DNA of 64,000 nt from Halictus rubicundus (GCF_050948215.1 NW_027488593.1:620001-684000), one strand, 5' to 3'. Shown: positions 20,942 to 34,042, counted from the stretch's first letter. Numbers and translations: made by a program. Notes: generated by a model not told the origin, from the letters alone.

Positions 20942-23640
20942 GGCGATTGGATAGATTAGACGATAGGATAGGATATAGGATAGGATAGGATGGACGATAG
21001 GATAGGATAGAGGATAGGATAGGATAGGATAGGATAGGATAGGATAGGATAGGATAGAGGATAGGATAGGATAGAGGATAGGATAGGATAGGATAGAGGA
21101 TAGGATAGAGGATAGGATAGGATAGAGGATAGGATAGGATAGGATAGAGGATAGGATAGGATAGAGGATAGGATAGGGTAGAGGATAGGATAGGGGATTG
21201 GATAGAATAGAGGATAGGATAGGATGGACGATAGGATAGGATAGAGGATAGGATAGGATAGCGGATAGGATAGGATAGAGTATAGAATAGGATAGAGGAT
21301 AGGATAGGATAGATGATAGGATAGTATTGTGGATAGGATAGGATAGAGGATAGGATAGGATAGCGGATAGGATACGATAGAGTATAGAATAGGATAGAGT
21401 ATAGAATAGGATAGAGGATAGGATAGGATAGAGGATAGGATAGTATTGTGGATAGGATAGGATAGAGGATAGGATAGGATAGAGGATAGGATGGGATAGA
21501 GGATAGGATAGGATAGAGGATAGGATAGGATAGAGGATAGGATAGGGGATTGGATAGGATAGAGAATATGAGACGATAGAGGATAGGATAGGGGATTGGC
21601 TAGGATAGAGGACAGGAGACGATAGAGGATAGGATAGGATAGAGGATAGGATAGGATGGGGGATAGGTTAGAGGATAGGATAGGATGGAGGATAGGATAG
21701 GATAGAGGATAGGATAGGGTAGAGGATTGGATAGGATTGTGGATAGGATAGGATAGAGGATAGGATAGGATAGAGGATCGGAAAGGATAGGATAGGATAG
21801 AGGATAGAATAGGGGATTGGATAGATTAGAGGATAGGATAGGATAGAGGATAGGATAGGGGATTGGATAGATTAGAGGATAGGATGCAGGATAGGTTAGG
21901 ATAGATAATAGGATAGGATAGACGATAGGATAGGATAGAGGATAGGATAGGATTGTGGATAGGATAGGATAGAGGATAGGATAGGATAGAGAATAGGATA
22001 GATTAAAGGATAGGATAGAGGATAGGATAGAGGATTGGATAGGATAGAGGATAGGAGACGATAGAGGATAGGATAGGATAGAGGATAGGATAGGATAGAG
22101 GATAGGATAGGGGATTGGATAGGGTAGAGGATAGGATATGGTAGAGGATAGGATAGGGGATTGGGTAGATTAGAGGATAGGATAGGATGGACGATAGGAT
22201 AGGATAGAGGATAGGATAGGATAGCGGATAGGATAGGATAGAGTATAGAATAGGATAGAGGATAGGATAGGATAGAGGATAGGATAGTATTGTGGATAGG
22301 ATAGGATAGAGGATAGGATAGGATAGAGTATAGAATAGGATAGAGTATAGAATAGGATAGAGGATAGGATAGGATAGAGGATAGGATAGTATTGTGGATA
22401 GGATAGGATAGAGGATAGGATAGGGGATTGGATAGGAAAGAGGATAGGAGACGATAGAGGATAGGATAGGGGATTGGATAGGATAGAGGACAGGAGACGA
22501 TAGAGGATAGGATAGGATAGAGGATGGGATAGGATAGAGGATAGGATATGATAGAGGATAGGATAGGATAGAGGATAGGATAGGCGATTGGATAGATTAG
22601 ACGATAGGATAGGATATAGGATAGGATAGGATGGACGATAGGATAGGATAGAGGATAGGATAGGATAGGATAGGATAGGATAGGATAGGATAGGATAGGA
22701 TAGGATAGGATAGAGGATAGGATAGGATAGAGGATAGGATAGGATAGGATAGAGGATAGGATAGAGGATAGGATAGGATAGAGGATAGGATAGGATAGGA
22801 TAGAGGATAGGATACGATAGAGGATAGGATAGGGTAGAGGATAGGATAGGGGATTGGATAGAATACAGGATAGGATAGGATGGACGATAGGATAGGATAG
22901 AGGATAGGATAGGATAGCGGATAGGATAGGATAGAGTATAGAATAGGATAGAGGATAGGATAGGATAGATGATAGGATAGTATTGTGGATAGGATAGGAT
23001 AGAGGATAGGATAGGATAGCGGATAGGATACGATAGAGTATAGAATAGGATAGAGTATAGAATAGGATAGAGGATAGGATAGGATAGAGGATAGGATAGT
23101 ATTGTGGATAGGATAGGATAGAGGATAGGATAGGATAGAGGATAGGATGGGATAGAGGATAGGATAGGATAGAGGATAGGATAGGATAGAGGATAGGATA
23201 GGGGATTGGATAGGATAGAGAATATGAGACGATAGAGGATAGGATAGGGGATTGGCTAGGATAGAGGACAGGAGACGATAGAGGATAGGATAGGATAGAG
23301 GATAGGATAGGATGGGGGATAGGTTAGAGGATAGGATAGGATGGAGGATAGGATAGGATAGAGGATAGGATAGGGTAGAGGATTGGATAGGATTGTGGAT
23401 AGGATAGGATAGAGGATAGGATAGGATAGAGGATCGGAAAGGATAGGATAGGATAGAGGATAGGATAGGGGATTGGATAGATTAGAGGATAGGATAGGAT
23501 AGAGGATAGGATAGGGGATTGGATAGATTAGAGGATAGGATGCAGGATAGGTTAGGATAGATAATAGGATAGGATAGACGATAGGATAGGATAGAGGATA
23601 GGATAGGATTGTGGATAGGATAGGATAGAGGATAGGATAG
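20942..23640. repeat. Higher-order satellite duplication, offset about 1.65 kb
   Basis: The variant GGCGATTGGATAGATTAGAC starts at 20942 and again at 22583. Further landmarks keep an offset of 1655-1657 bp: 21193/22849, 21546/23201 and 21812/23468. The alignment holds for about 1 kb on each side, then breaks near 21985/23640. Recent duplication by unequal exchange or amplification is the simple explanation. Confidence 0.8.
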
Positions 23641-24189
23641 GATAGAGGATAGGATAGGAGAATGGATAGGGTAGAGGATAGGATAGGGTAGAGGATAGGA
23701 TAGGGTAGAGGATAGGATAGGGGATTGGATAGAATAGAGGATAGGATAGGATGGACGATAGGATAGGATAGAGGATAGGATAGGATAGCGGATAGGATAG
23801 GATAGAGTATAGAATAGGATAGAGGATAGGATAGGATAGATGATAGGATAGTATTGTGGATAGGATAGGATAGAGGATAGGATAGGATAGAGGAAAGGAT
23901 AGGGGATTGGATAGGATAGAGAATATGAGACGATAGAGGATAGGATAGGGGATTGGATAGATTAGAGGATAGGATGCAGGATAGGATAGGATAGAGGATA
24001 GGATAGGATAGAGGATAGGATAGGATTGTGGATAGGATAGGATAGAGTATAGGATAGGATAGAGGATCGGATAGGATAGAGGATAGGATAGGATAGAGGA
24101 TAGGTTAGGATACAGGATAGGATAGGATAGAGGATAGGATAGGGGATTGGATAGAATAGAGGATAGGATAGGATAGAGGATACGATAGG

Positions 24190-24844
24190 GGATTGCGTAG
24201 ATTAGAGGTTAGGATAATATAGGGGATAGGAGAGGGGATTGGATAGGATAGAGGATAGGAGACGATAGTGGATAGGATAGGGGATTGGATAGGATAGAGG
24301 ACAGGAGACGATAGGTGATAGGATAGGATAGAGGATAGAATAGGATAGAGGATAGGATAGGAGAGAGGATAGGATAGTATAGAGGATAGGATAGGATAGA
24401 GGATAGGATAGAGGATTGGATAGGATAGAGCATAGGAGACGATAGAGGATAGGATAGGGGATTGGATAGGATAGAGGACAGGAGACGATAGATGATAGGA
24501 TAGGATAGAGGATAGGATAGGATAGAGGATAGGATAGTATAGAGGATAGGTTAGAGGATAGGATAGGATGCAGGATAGGATAGGATAGAGGATAGGATAG
24601 GGGATTGGGTAGGGTAGAGGATAGGATAGGCTAGAGGATAGGATAGGATAGAGGATAGGATAGGGGATTGCGTAGATTAGAGGATAATATAGGGGATAGG
24701 ATAGGGGATTGGATAGATTAGAGGGTAGGATAGGATATACGATAGGATAGGATGGACGATAGGATAGGATAGTGGACAGGATAGGATAGAGGATAGTGGA
24801 CAGGATAGGATAGAGGATAGGATAGAATATCGGATAGGATAGGA
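24190..24844. repeat. Higher-order block repeated at the left edge of the window
   Basis: Equals 1 to about 655 at offset 24189 with almost no differences. Related versions start near 19790 and 27680. The repeats are therefore exchanged over at least 24 kb, across the Gypsy and R1-clade insertions. Confidence 0.85.
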
Positions 24845-25596
24845 TAGAGTATAGAATATGATACAGGATAGGATAGGATAGAGGATAGGATCGGATTGTG
24901 GATAGGATAGGATAGAGGATAGGATAGAGAATAGGATAGATTAAAGGATAGGATAGAGGATAGGATAGAGGATTGGATAGGATAGAGGATAGGAGACGAT
25001 AGAGGATAGGATAGGATAGAGGATAGGATAGGATAGAGGATAGGATAGGGGATTGGATAGGGTAGAGGATAGGATATGGTAGAGGATAGGATAGGGGATT
25101 GGGTAGATTAGAGGATAGGATAGGATGGACGATAGGATAGGATAGAGGATAGGATAGGATAGCGGATAGGATAGGATAGAGTATAGAATAGGATAGAGGA
25201 TAGGATAGGATAGAGGATAGGATAGTATTGTGGATAGGATAGGATAGAGGATAGGATAGGATAGAGTATAGAATAGGATAGAGTATAGAATAGGATAGAG
25301 GATAGGATAGGATAGAGGATAGGATAGTATTGTGGATAGGATAGGATAGAGGATAGGATAGGGGATTGGATAGGAAAGAGGATAGGAGACGATAGAGGAT
25401 AGGATAGGGGATTGGATAGGATAGAGGACAGGAGACGATAGAGGATAGGATAGGATAGAGGATGGGATAGGATAGAGGATAGGATATGATAGAGGATAGG
25501 ATAGGATAGAGGATAGGATAGGCGATTGGATAGATTAGACGATAGGATAGGATATAGGATAGGATAGGATGGACGATAGGATAGGATAGAGGATAG

Positions 25597-26808
25597 CCCC
25601 TGTATGGGCGCGCGATGTCTTGGCTAGGGGGCGCAGTGGCGGCACACGGTCGCTGCTGCGTCGCATCGAGCGCAGGCTGGCCATAGGCATCGTGCGGGGG
25701 TACCGCACCATTTCATACGCGACGGCGATGGTGATGTCGGGGCTGATCCCCCTCGAGCTGGAGGCCCGCGTGTTGGCGGATGTGCATACGCACTCCAGGG
25801 AACTCCGGCTCCGGGGGGTGGCCCCGGATCAGGCGCGGCTCATGGTGGATGAGCTCAGGCGACATGCTCGGCGGCACGCAGCCCGGGAGTGGCGCGATAG
25901 CCTTCCCGGGACGAGGGAGGGCGAGAGGCGGGCCGTTCGGGCCATCCTCCCGGTGTTCGATCAATGGAACAGGGGATGGATGGGGCATAGGGTCTCCTAC
26001 CGTGTGACGCAGGTGATGACCGGGCACGGGTGCTTCGGCGACTACCTGTGTCGCATCGGGAGGGAGACCGAGGAGGCGTGTCACCACTGCGGCGAGCCGC
26101 GGGACACGGCGCAACACACTCTGGAGGAGTGTCCGGCATGGAGGGGAAAGCGCCGTGCCCTGCGGCGCGCGGTGGGCCACGACCTCTCGCTCCCGGCTGT
26201 CGTCGCTGCGGCAGCCGGTGGCGAGGAGGCGTGGAGGGGGTTCGCTTCCTTCTGCGAGCGGGTTATGCTGCGGAAGGAGGCTGCGGAACGGGATCGGGAG
26301 CGTAATCACGATCCCGGCCGAAGGAGGGGGAGGCGGCGCAGGATACGCCCCGGGGGCGTACCCCCGTTGCGACGCCTCTGACGCGAGCGGGGACGCCCTT
26401 GATGATCTCGAGGCGGGGGATCGGATATCCCCTTACACTCGGTCACCAACGGCGTCCCCGGAGGCCGCCGGGCATCTCGGGCGGGGGCTCGGATGCTCAT
26501 CGGGCGGCCTAACAGGGGGGGAAGGCGCCACGTCGTCCGTTGCGTGGTGCCTTCGGATAGAGTAGGTACGGGAGGGGGCCGCGTCCCCCCCCCTGGGTGG
26601 TATGCTAAGGCGGGGGCACACCGGATTGACATGCGCGCGCAGAGCACAGGTGACCCCAGGAGTCTAGGGACGGACGGGGAGGAGTTAGTGGGTATACTCG
26701 GCGTTGCACCAACCAGCCGAGGAGTCCCACATAACCCGGACCACCCCCCCCGGGGGGGTTCGGGTATCCGTAACGAGATTACCTCCTCGAAAAAAAAAAA
26801 CAAAAAAA
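25597..26808 (+). mobile_element. R1-clade non-LTR retrotransposon, copy 2 (5'-truncated)
   Basis: Matches copy 1 from 15364 to its poly(A), at an offset of 10233 that drifts slightly through small indels, with identity of roughly 98% by eye. It lacks everything upstream, the mark of aborted reverse transcription. The tail is A-rich with one C (26790-26808) and is joined to TAGGATAGG, the same junction as copy 1. It shares AG with the satellite at the 5' junction. It is a separate insertion, not a duplicate of copy 1, because its 5' end and flanks differ. Confidence 0.93.
25599..26381 (+). pseudogene. C-terminal fragment of R1-clade ORF2
   Basis: About 260 codons, open from the 5' junction to TGA at 26379-26381. 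It contains the segment after the RT and the CX2CX8HX4C knuckle, with no RT or endonuclease. The last residues (GRRRR, then PGGVPPLRRL) are in another frame from copy 1, owing to the one-base length difference in a G run after the knuckle. It has no start of its own and is surely not expressed as a functional protein. Confidence 0.88.
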
Positions 26809-29800
26809 TAGGATAGGATAGAGGATAGGATAGGATAGGATAGGATAGGATAGGATAGGATAGGATAGGATAGAGGATAGGATAGGATAGAGGATAGGAT
26901 AGGATAGAGGATAGGATAGGATAGGATAGAGGATAGGATAGGATAGGATAGAGGATAGGATAGGATAGAGGATAGGACAGGAGAATGGATAGGGTAGAGG
27001 ATAGGATAGGGTAGAGGATAGGATAGGGTAGAGGATAGGATAGGAGATTGGATAGAATAGAGGATAGGATAGGATGGACGATAGGATAGGATAGAGGATA
27101 GGATAGGATAGCGGATAGGATAGGATAGAGTATAGAATAGGACAGAGGATAGGATAGGATAGATGATAGGATAGTATTGTGGATAGGATAGGATAGAGGA
27201 TAGGATAGGATAGCGGATAGGATACGATAGAGTATAGAATAGGATAGAGTATAGAATAGGATAGAGGATAGGATAGGATAGAGGATAGGATAGTATTGTG
27301 GATAGGATAGGATAGAGGATAGGATAGGATAGAGGATAGGATGGGATAGAGGATAGGATAGGATAGAGGATAGGATAGGATAGAGGATAGGATAGGGGAT
27401 TGGATAGGATAGAGAATATGAGACGATAGAGGATAGGATAGGGGATTGGATAGATTAGAGGATAGGATGCAGGATAGGATAGGATAGAGGATAGGATAGG
27501 ATAGAGGATAGGATAGGATTGTGGATAGGATAGGATAGAGTATAGGATAGGATAGAGGATCGGATAGGATAGAGGATAGGATAGGATAGAGGATAGGTTA
27601 GGATACAGGATAGGATAGGATAGAGGATAGGATAGGGGATTGGATAGATTAGAGGATAGGATAGGATAGAGGATACGATAGGGGATTGCGTAGATTAGAG
27701 GATAGGATAATATAGGGGATAGGAGAGGGGATTGGATAGGATAGAGGATAGGAGACGATAGTGGATAGGATAGGGGATTGGATAGGATAGAGGACAGGAG
27801 ACGATAGGTGATAGGATAGGATAGAGGATAGAATAGGATAGAGGATAGGATAGGAGAGAGGATAGGATAGTATTGTGAATAGGATAGGATAGAGGATAGG
27901 ATAGGATAGAGGATAGGATAGAGGATTGGATAGGATAGAGCATAGGAGACGATAGAGGATAGGATAGGGGATTGGATAGGATAGAGGACAGGAGACGATA
28001 GATGATAGGATAGGATAGAGGATAGGATAGGATAGAGGATAGGATAGTATAGAGGATAGGTTAGAGGATAGGATAGGATGCAGGATAGGATAGGATAGAG
28101 GATAGGATAGGGGATTGGGTAGGGTAGAGGATAGGATAGGCTAGAGGATAGGATAGGGGATTGGATAGATTAGAGGATAGGATAGGATAGAGGATAGGAT
28201 AGGGGATTGCGTAGATTAGAGGATAATATAGGGGATAGGATAGGGGATTGGATAGATTAGAGGGTAGGATAGGATATACGATAGGATAGGATGGACGATA
28301 GGATAGGATAGTGGACAGGATAGGATAGAGGATAGTGGACAGGATAGGATAGAGGATAGGATAGGATATCGGATAGGATAGGATAGAGTATAGAATAGGA
28401 TACAGGATAGGATAGGATAGAGGATAGGATAGGTTTGTGGATAGGATAGGATAGAGGATAGGATAGAGAATAGGATAGATTAAAGGATAGGATAGAGGAT
28501 AGGATAGAGGATTGGATAGGATAGAGGATAGGATAGGGGATTGGATAGGGTAGAGGATAGGATATGGTAGAGGATAGGATAGGGGATTGGGTAGATTAGA
28601 GGATAGGATAGGATGGACGATAGGATAGGATAGAGGATAGGATAGGATAGCGGATAGGATAGGATAGAGTATAGAATAGGATAGAGGACAGGATAGGATA
28701 GAGGATAGGATAGTATTGTGGATAGGATAGGATAGAGGATAGGATAGGATAGAGTATAGAATAGGATAGACTATAGAATAGGATAGAGGATAGGGTAGGA
28801 TAGAGGATAGGATAGTATTGTGGATAGGATAGGATAGAGGATAGGATAGGGGATTGGATAGGAAAGAGGATAGGAGACGATAGAGGATAGGATAGGGGAT
28901 TGGATAGGATAGAGGACAGGAGACGATAGAGGATAGGATAGGATAGAGGATGGGATAGGATAGAGGATAGGATATGATAGAGGATAGGATAGGATAGAGG
29001 ATAGGATAGGCGATTGGATAGATTAGACGATAGGATAGGATATAGGATAGGATAGGATGGACGATAGGATAGGATAGAGGATAGGATAGGATAGGATAGG
29101 ATAGGATAGGATAGGATAGGATAGAGGATAGGATAGGATAGAGGATAGGATAGGATAGGATAGAGGATAGGATAGGATAGAGGATAGGATAGGATAGAGG
29201 ATAGGATAGGATAGGATAGAGGATAGGATAGGATAGAGGATAGGATGTAGGATAGGATAGAGGATTGGATAGGATTGAGTATATTAAAGGATAGAGGATA
29301 GGATAGAGGGTAGGATATAGTACTGTATAGGATTGGATTGAGGATAGTATGGGATAGAGGATAGGATGGGGGATTGGATAGGATAGAGGATAGGATAGGA
29401 TAGAGGACAGGATAGGATACAGGATAGGATAGAGGATAGGATAGGATAGAGGATATTATAGGATAGAGGATAGGATAGGATAGAGGATAGGTTAGGATAG
29501 AGGATAGGATAGGATAGAGGATAGGATATAATAGAGGATAGGATAGGATATAGGATAGTATAGGATAGAGAATAGGATAGGATAGAGGACAGGGAAAGAT
29601 AGAGGATAGGATAGGATAGAGGATAGGATAGGATAGAGGACAGGATAGGATACAGGATAGGATAGGATAGAGGATAGGATAGGATAGAGGATAGGATAGG
29701 ATAGAGGATAGGATAGGATAGAGGATAGGATAGGATAGGATAGAGTGTAGAATAAGATAGAGGACAGGAGACGATAGAGGATAGGATAGAATAGATGATA

Positions 29801-31997
29801 GGATAGGATAGAGGATCGGATATGATAGGATAGAGGATAGGATAGGGGATTGGATAGGATAGAGGCTAGGAGACGATAGAGGATAGGATAGGGGATTGGA
29901 TAGGATAGAAGACAGGAGACGATAGGTGATAGGATAGGATAGAGGATAGGATAGGATAGAGGATAGGATAGGATAGAGGATAGGATAGTATAGAGGATAG
30001 GTTAGAGGATAGGATAGGATGCAGGATAGGATAGGATAGAGGATAGGATAGGGGATTGGGTAGGGTAGAGGATAGGATAGGCTAGAGGATAGGATAGGGG
30101 ATTGGATAGATTAGAGGGTAGGATAGGATATACGATAGGATAGGATGGACGATAGGATAGGATAGTGGACAGGATAGGATAGAGGATAGTGGACAGGATA
30201 GGATAGAGGATAGGATAGGATATCGGATAGGATAGGATAGAGTATAGAATAGGATACAGGATAGGATAGGATAGAGGATAGGATAGGTTTGTGGATAGGA
30301 TAGGATAGAGGATAGGATAGAGAATAGGATAGATTAAAGGATAGGATAGAGGATAGGATAGAGGATTGGATAGGATAGAGGATAGGAGACGATAGAGGAT
30401 AGGATAGGATAGAGGATAGGATAGGATAGAGGATAGGATAGGGGATTGGATAGGGTAGAGGATAGGATATGGTAGAGGATAGGATAGGGGATTGGGTAGA
30501 TTAGAGGATAGGATAGGATGGACGATAGGATAGGATAGAGGATAGAATAGGATAGCGGATAGGATAGGATAGAGTATAGAATAGGATAGAGGACAGGATA
30601 GGATAGAGGATAGGATAGTATTGTGGATAGGATAGGATAGAGGATAGGATAGGGGATTGGATAGGAAAGAGGATAGGAGACGATAGAGGATAGGATAGGG
30701 GATTGGATAGGATAGAGGACAGGAGACGATAGAGGATAGGATAGGATAGAGGATGGGATAGGATAGAGGATAGGATATGATAGAGGATAGGATAGGATAG
30801 AGGATAGGATAGGCGATTGGATAGATTAGACGATAGGATAGGATATAGGATAGGATAGGATGGACGATAGGATAGGATAGAGGATAGGATAGGATAGGAT
30901 AGGATAGGATAGGATAGGATAGGATAGAGGATAGGATAGGATAGAGGATAGGATAGGATAGGATAGAGGATAGGATAGGATAGAGGATAGGATAGGATAG
31001 AGGATAGGATAGGATAGGATAGAGGATAGGATAGGATAGAGGATAGGATGTAGGATAGGATAGAGGATTGGATAGGATTGAGTATATTAAAGGATAGAGG
31101 ATAGGATAGAGGGTAGGATATAGTACTGTATAGGATTGGATTGAGGATAGTATGGGATAGAGGATAGGATGGGGGATTGGATAGGATAGAGGATAGGATA
31201 GGATAGAGGACAGGATAGGATACAGGATAGGATAGAGGATAGGATAGGATAGAGGATATTATAGGATAGAGGATAGGATAGGATAGAGGATAGGTTAGGA
31301 TAGAGGATAGGATAGGATAGAGGATAGGATATAATAGAGGATAGGATAGGATATAGGATAGTATAGGATAGAGAATAGGATAGGATAGAGGACAGGGAAA
31401 GATAGAGGATAGGATAGGATAGAGGATAGGATAGGATAGAGGACAGGATAGGATACAGGATAGGATAGGATAGAGGATAGGATAGGATAGAGGATAGGAT
31501 AGGATAGAGGATAGGATAGGATAGAGGATAGGATAGGATAGGATAGAGTGTAGAATAAGATAGAGGACAGGAGACGATAGAGGATAGGATAGAATAGATG
31601 ATAGGATAGGATAGAGGATCGGATATGATAGGATAGAGGATAGGATAGGGGATTGGATAGGATAGAGGCTAGGAGACGATAGAGGATAGGATAGGGGATT
31701 GGATAGGATAGAAGACAGGAGACGATAGGTGATAGGATAGGATAGAGGATAGGATAGGATAGAGGATAGGATAGGATAGAGGATAGGATAGGATAGCGGA
31801 TAGGATAGGATAGAGTATAGAATAGGATAGAGGATAAGATAGGATAGAGGATAGGATAGTATTGTGGATAGGATAGGATAGGATGGCGGATAGGATAGGA
31901 TAGAGTATAGAATAGGATAGAGTATAGAATAGGATAGAGGATAGGATAGGATAGTATTGTGGATAGGATAGGATAGAGGATAGGATAGGATAGAGGA
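26809..31997. repeat. Satellite array, right block
   Basis: Begins with a pure GGATA pentamer run after the copy 2 poly(A), then mixed higher-order variants to about 31997, where it ends abruptly against unrelated sequence. No gene; long minus-strand open frames with YPILS-type repeats are artefacts. Confidence 0.95.
28261..31730. repeat. Higher-order satellite duplication, offset about 1.8-1.9 kb
   Basis: Landmarks recur as AGGGTAGG with TATACG (28261 and 30115), GGGGATTGGATAGGGTAG (28536 and 30441) and GGATGTAGG (29243 and 31046). Offsets of 1854, 1905 and 1803 show small indels between two copies of the same block. Confidence 0.75.
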
Positions 31998-32027
31998 TTG
32001 GTCGACTCGGTAGGGGAATCTAAGGGG

Positions 32028-32402
32028 TGTCTGTGATCTGGGGAACTCAGTTCCCCAAGGCAAAAAATTTGTCGAAACCCCCCCCCCCCCCTTTCGAGAT
32101 AACAACACGGACAAGGGGAAGGAGCTGATTTCTCGAAAAAACTTTCAACGAGGCAAGTTACGCATTCAACGAGGGCTATACAAACATAAGAATAAGTGGG
32201 GGTCAACTATCCAAAAACACCCACTTCCCTCTTGCGAAATCCAGAAATCCAGAAAAAGACGGACAAAAATCGGAAAAGGGCTTTCGTTGCGCATGTGTTT
32301 TTAGGGCGAAAGAGCATGCTCCGTGCAGCTGTAACATCCTCGCTTGCGTTACAGCCGGAAATGCGAGGACTCACAGTACTTATGTCTGCGAGGGATCGAA
32401 CA
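32028..32402 (-). repeat. Candidate 3' LTR of BEL/Pao fragment 1
   Basis: On the minus strand a G-rich run (a possible polypurine tract) is followed by TGTTCGATCCC at 32402, and a CA end occurs at 32028. No second LTR copy is present to confirm it, and no target duplicate can be checked. Confidence 0.3.
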
Positions 32403-32704
32403 GGCTTCCCCCCCCCCCCCCCCCTTGAATGGCACTGTCATTCAATAGCGAAAATATGCGCGATTCGAAATTATAATTGCAGAAACGGAATTGCCTGGTA
32501 AAAATAAGCGCGAAATAATCGAAACGTAATATACTAGGACTATATATGTAAAGGAAGGAACACACACAAAAACGTAACGAAGTATATAAAAAGAAAAAAA
32601 AACGCAATAGAAGTCAACGCGAATATAACTATATCGATAGTAACAACAAATATAACTTACGCAAATTAACTATATAAAGAGTAGGACGCGATAATGTGAC
32701 ATAA

Positions 32705-34042
32705 TTAGGTCTCGATGGGAAGAGGCGCGAGTTTCTTAACATTACGTTTGTACAAGCCGTTTACTGTCTTAACGGTAACTGCGCGAATGATGTCGTCTTG
32801 GCCCGGATGAACCTCCACGATGCGTCCGAGACTCCAATGGGATGGTGGAAGGTGATCGTCCTTCAAGATGACGATGGTTCCCTTGTTCATCTCGTGGGAT
32901 CCTTTGGTCCATTTTGCGCGTACATTCAGGTGGTTTATGTATTCCTTGGACCACCTGATCCAGAAGTCGTGTTTCACCTTCTGGATGTGTTGCCATTTGG
33001 ACAACCGATTGCTGGAGGTCTCGGTGAAACCGACCTCGGGTAAGCTTGTCATCGCGGAACCAATCAAAAAATAGCCGGGGGTGAGAGCTTGTGGATCGTT
33101 GGGATCGGACGAGAGTGGAGTCAACGGGCGGGAATTAAGGATTGCCTCGATTTCCGTTACAAATGTTGCGAATTGCTCGTAGGTGAAAAGTTTATCACCG
33201 ACCACGCGTTTCAGATGATGTTTGAATGACTTGACCGCAGCCTCCCAGAGCCCGCCGAAATGTGGCGACAAAGCCGGCATGAAGTGCCACGAGATCTCTT
33301 TGTCCTCAAGAAATCGACGAACTCTTTTATCCTCGTGAAGGACTCTGGAGAGCTCGGTCAAGTCATTATTGGCACCGACGAAATTGGTGCCATTGTCGGA
33401 ATATATGTTTTTGCATATTCCGCGGCGCGCGATAAAACGTTTCAATGCAGCGAGGAAAGCTTCGGTGGTCATATCGCTAACCACCTCGAGGTGTATGGCC
33501 TTAGTGGAGAAACAAATAAAAACGGCAACGTAGACCTTTATTTTAGCGCGATTACGGAATTTGCGTTCCTTAATAAAAAATGGGCCGCAGTAATCCACTA
33601 CGATGTTGGTGAATGGTCGAGTTTCGGTGCCTCTGCCTGCTGGTAAATTACTCATTGTGTACCTTGTCGTAGGTGGATTAACGCGGAAACACTTCACGCA
33701 ATTTCGCAATATTTTGCGTGTTGTGTTTTTTCCATCGATCGGCCAATATTGTTGTCTGACATTGTACAATGTGGATGTCAGACCCGAATGATGATATTCG
33801 ATGTGTGCGTTATGAATAATGAGATTAGTGACGCTATTGTTTTTCGGCAAGAGTATCTGATGTTTTGTCTGGTATGAAAATTTGGAATTTTGGAGACGAC
33901 CTCCAACGCATAGTATTCCTTTCTTATCGAGAAAAGGACTCAAACAAAGCAATTTGCTTTTGGATGGTAATTCGCTTCCAGTTTTCAGTGCGTGTATTTC
34001 CTCCGAAAATGAATGTTGTTGAATTAACGTGAGAATTCTTTC
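32705..34042 (-). pseudogene. BEL/Pao integrase region, 5'-truncated
   Basis: About 445 codons, open from the Copia junction to a stop at 32705, with no start codon of its own. It contains the end of the RNase H/integrase linker (GILCVGGRLQ), an H2C2 zinc finger (HxxxHHSG, CVKC), and the integrase core with Asp in VVDYCGPF, Asp in YSDNGTNF and Glu in GGLWEAAVKS. The C-terminal BEL-specific domain follows (WSKEYINHL, GTIVILKDDHLPP). No internal stop was seen, so decay of this part is recent or slow. The N-terminal two thirds of pol and all of gag are missing. Confidence 0.88.

Larger units (their letters stand above)
16584..25596. repeat. Satellite array, central block (9 kb)
   Basis: From 16584 to about 19500 it is regular 17-bp units. 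A marker variant containing AGGTAATTGGATAGGATA recurs after starts near 16721, 17521, 18300 and 18649; the same marker occurs near 790 left of the Gypsy. A GGCTAGG variant recurs 1919 bp apart (16912, 18831). From 19500 on, units with GGGGATTGG, GGAGACGATAG and ATTGTGGATAGG variants dominate and make higher-order blocks. No gene. Confidence 0.95.
31998..34042 (-). mobile_element. BEL/Pao retrotransposon fragment 1 (3' part)
   Basis: Minus-strand element retaining the integrase end of pol and a 3' flank. Its left limit abuts the satellite. Its 5' part is cut off at 34042 by the Copia LTR, and I see no continuation beyond the Copia element. GC homopolymer runs at about 32079-32092 and 32407-32424 lie in its 3' region. 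Confidence 0.8.

Noticed and set aside
1..31997. Functional telomere
   Set aside because: The repeat is ATAGG with GAGGATA interruptions, not TTAGG. It is embedded and followed by 32 kb of other DNA in the direction where a chromosome end should be.
30501..32114. Long minus-strand open frames rich in YPILS/SYPLS across the satellite (also 20-244, 529-1379, 10971-12179, 11258-11803, 19808-20092, 24209-24433, 27695-27943)
   Set aside because: They are translations of a pentamer repeat without stop codons in that direction, run through unit boundaries and end at random variants. No start context or domain; the apparent fusion at 11641-12179 merely reads the antisense of ORF1.
32075..32424. Long C runs as a regulatory feature
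   Set aside because: Homopolymers of 14-18 bases are prone to sequencing and assembly error. They may relate to a polypurine tract on the minus strand, but nothing more is supported.
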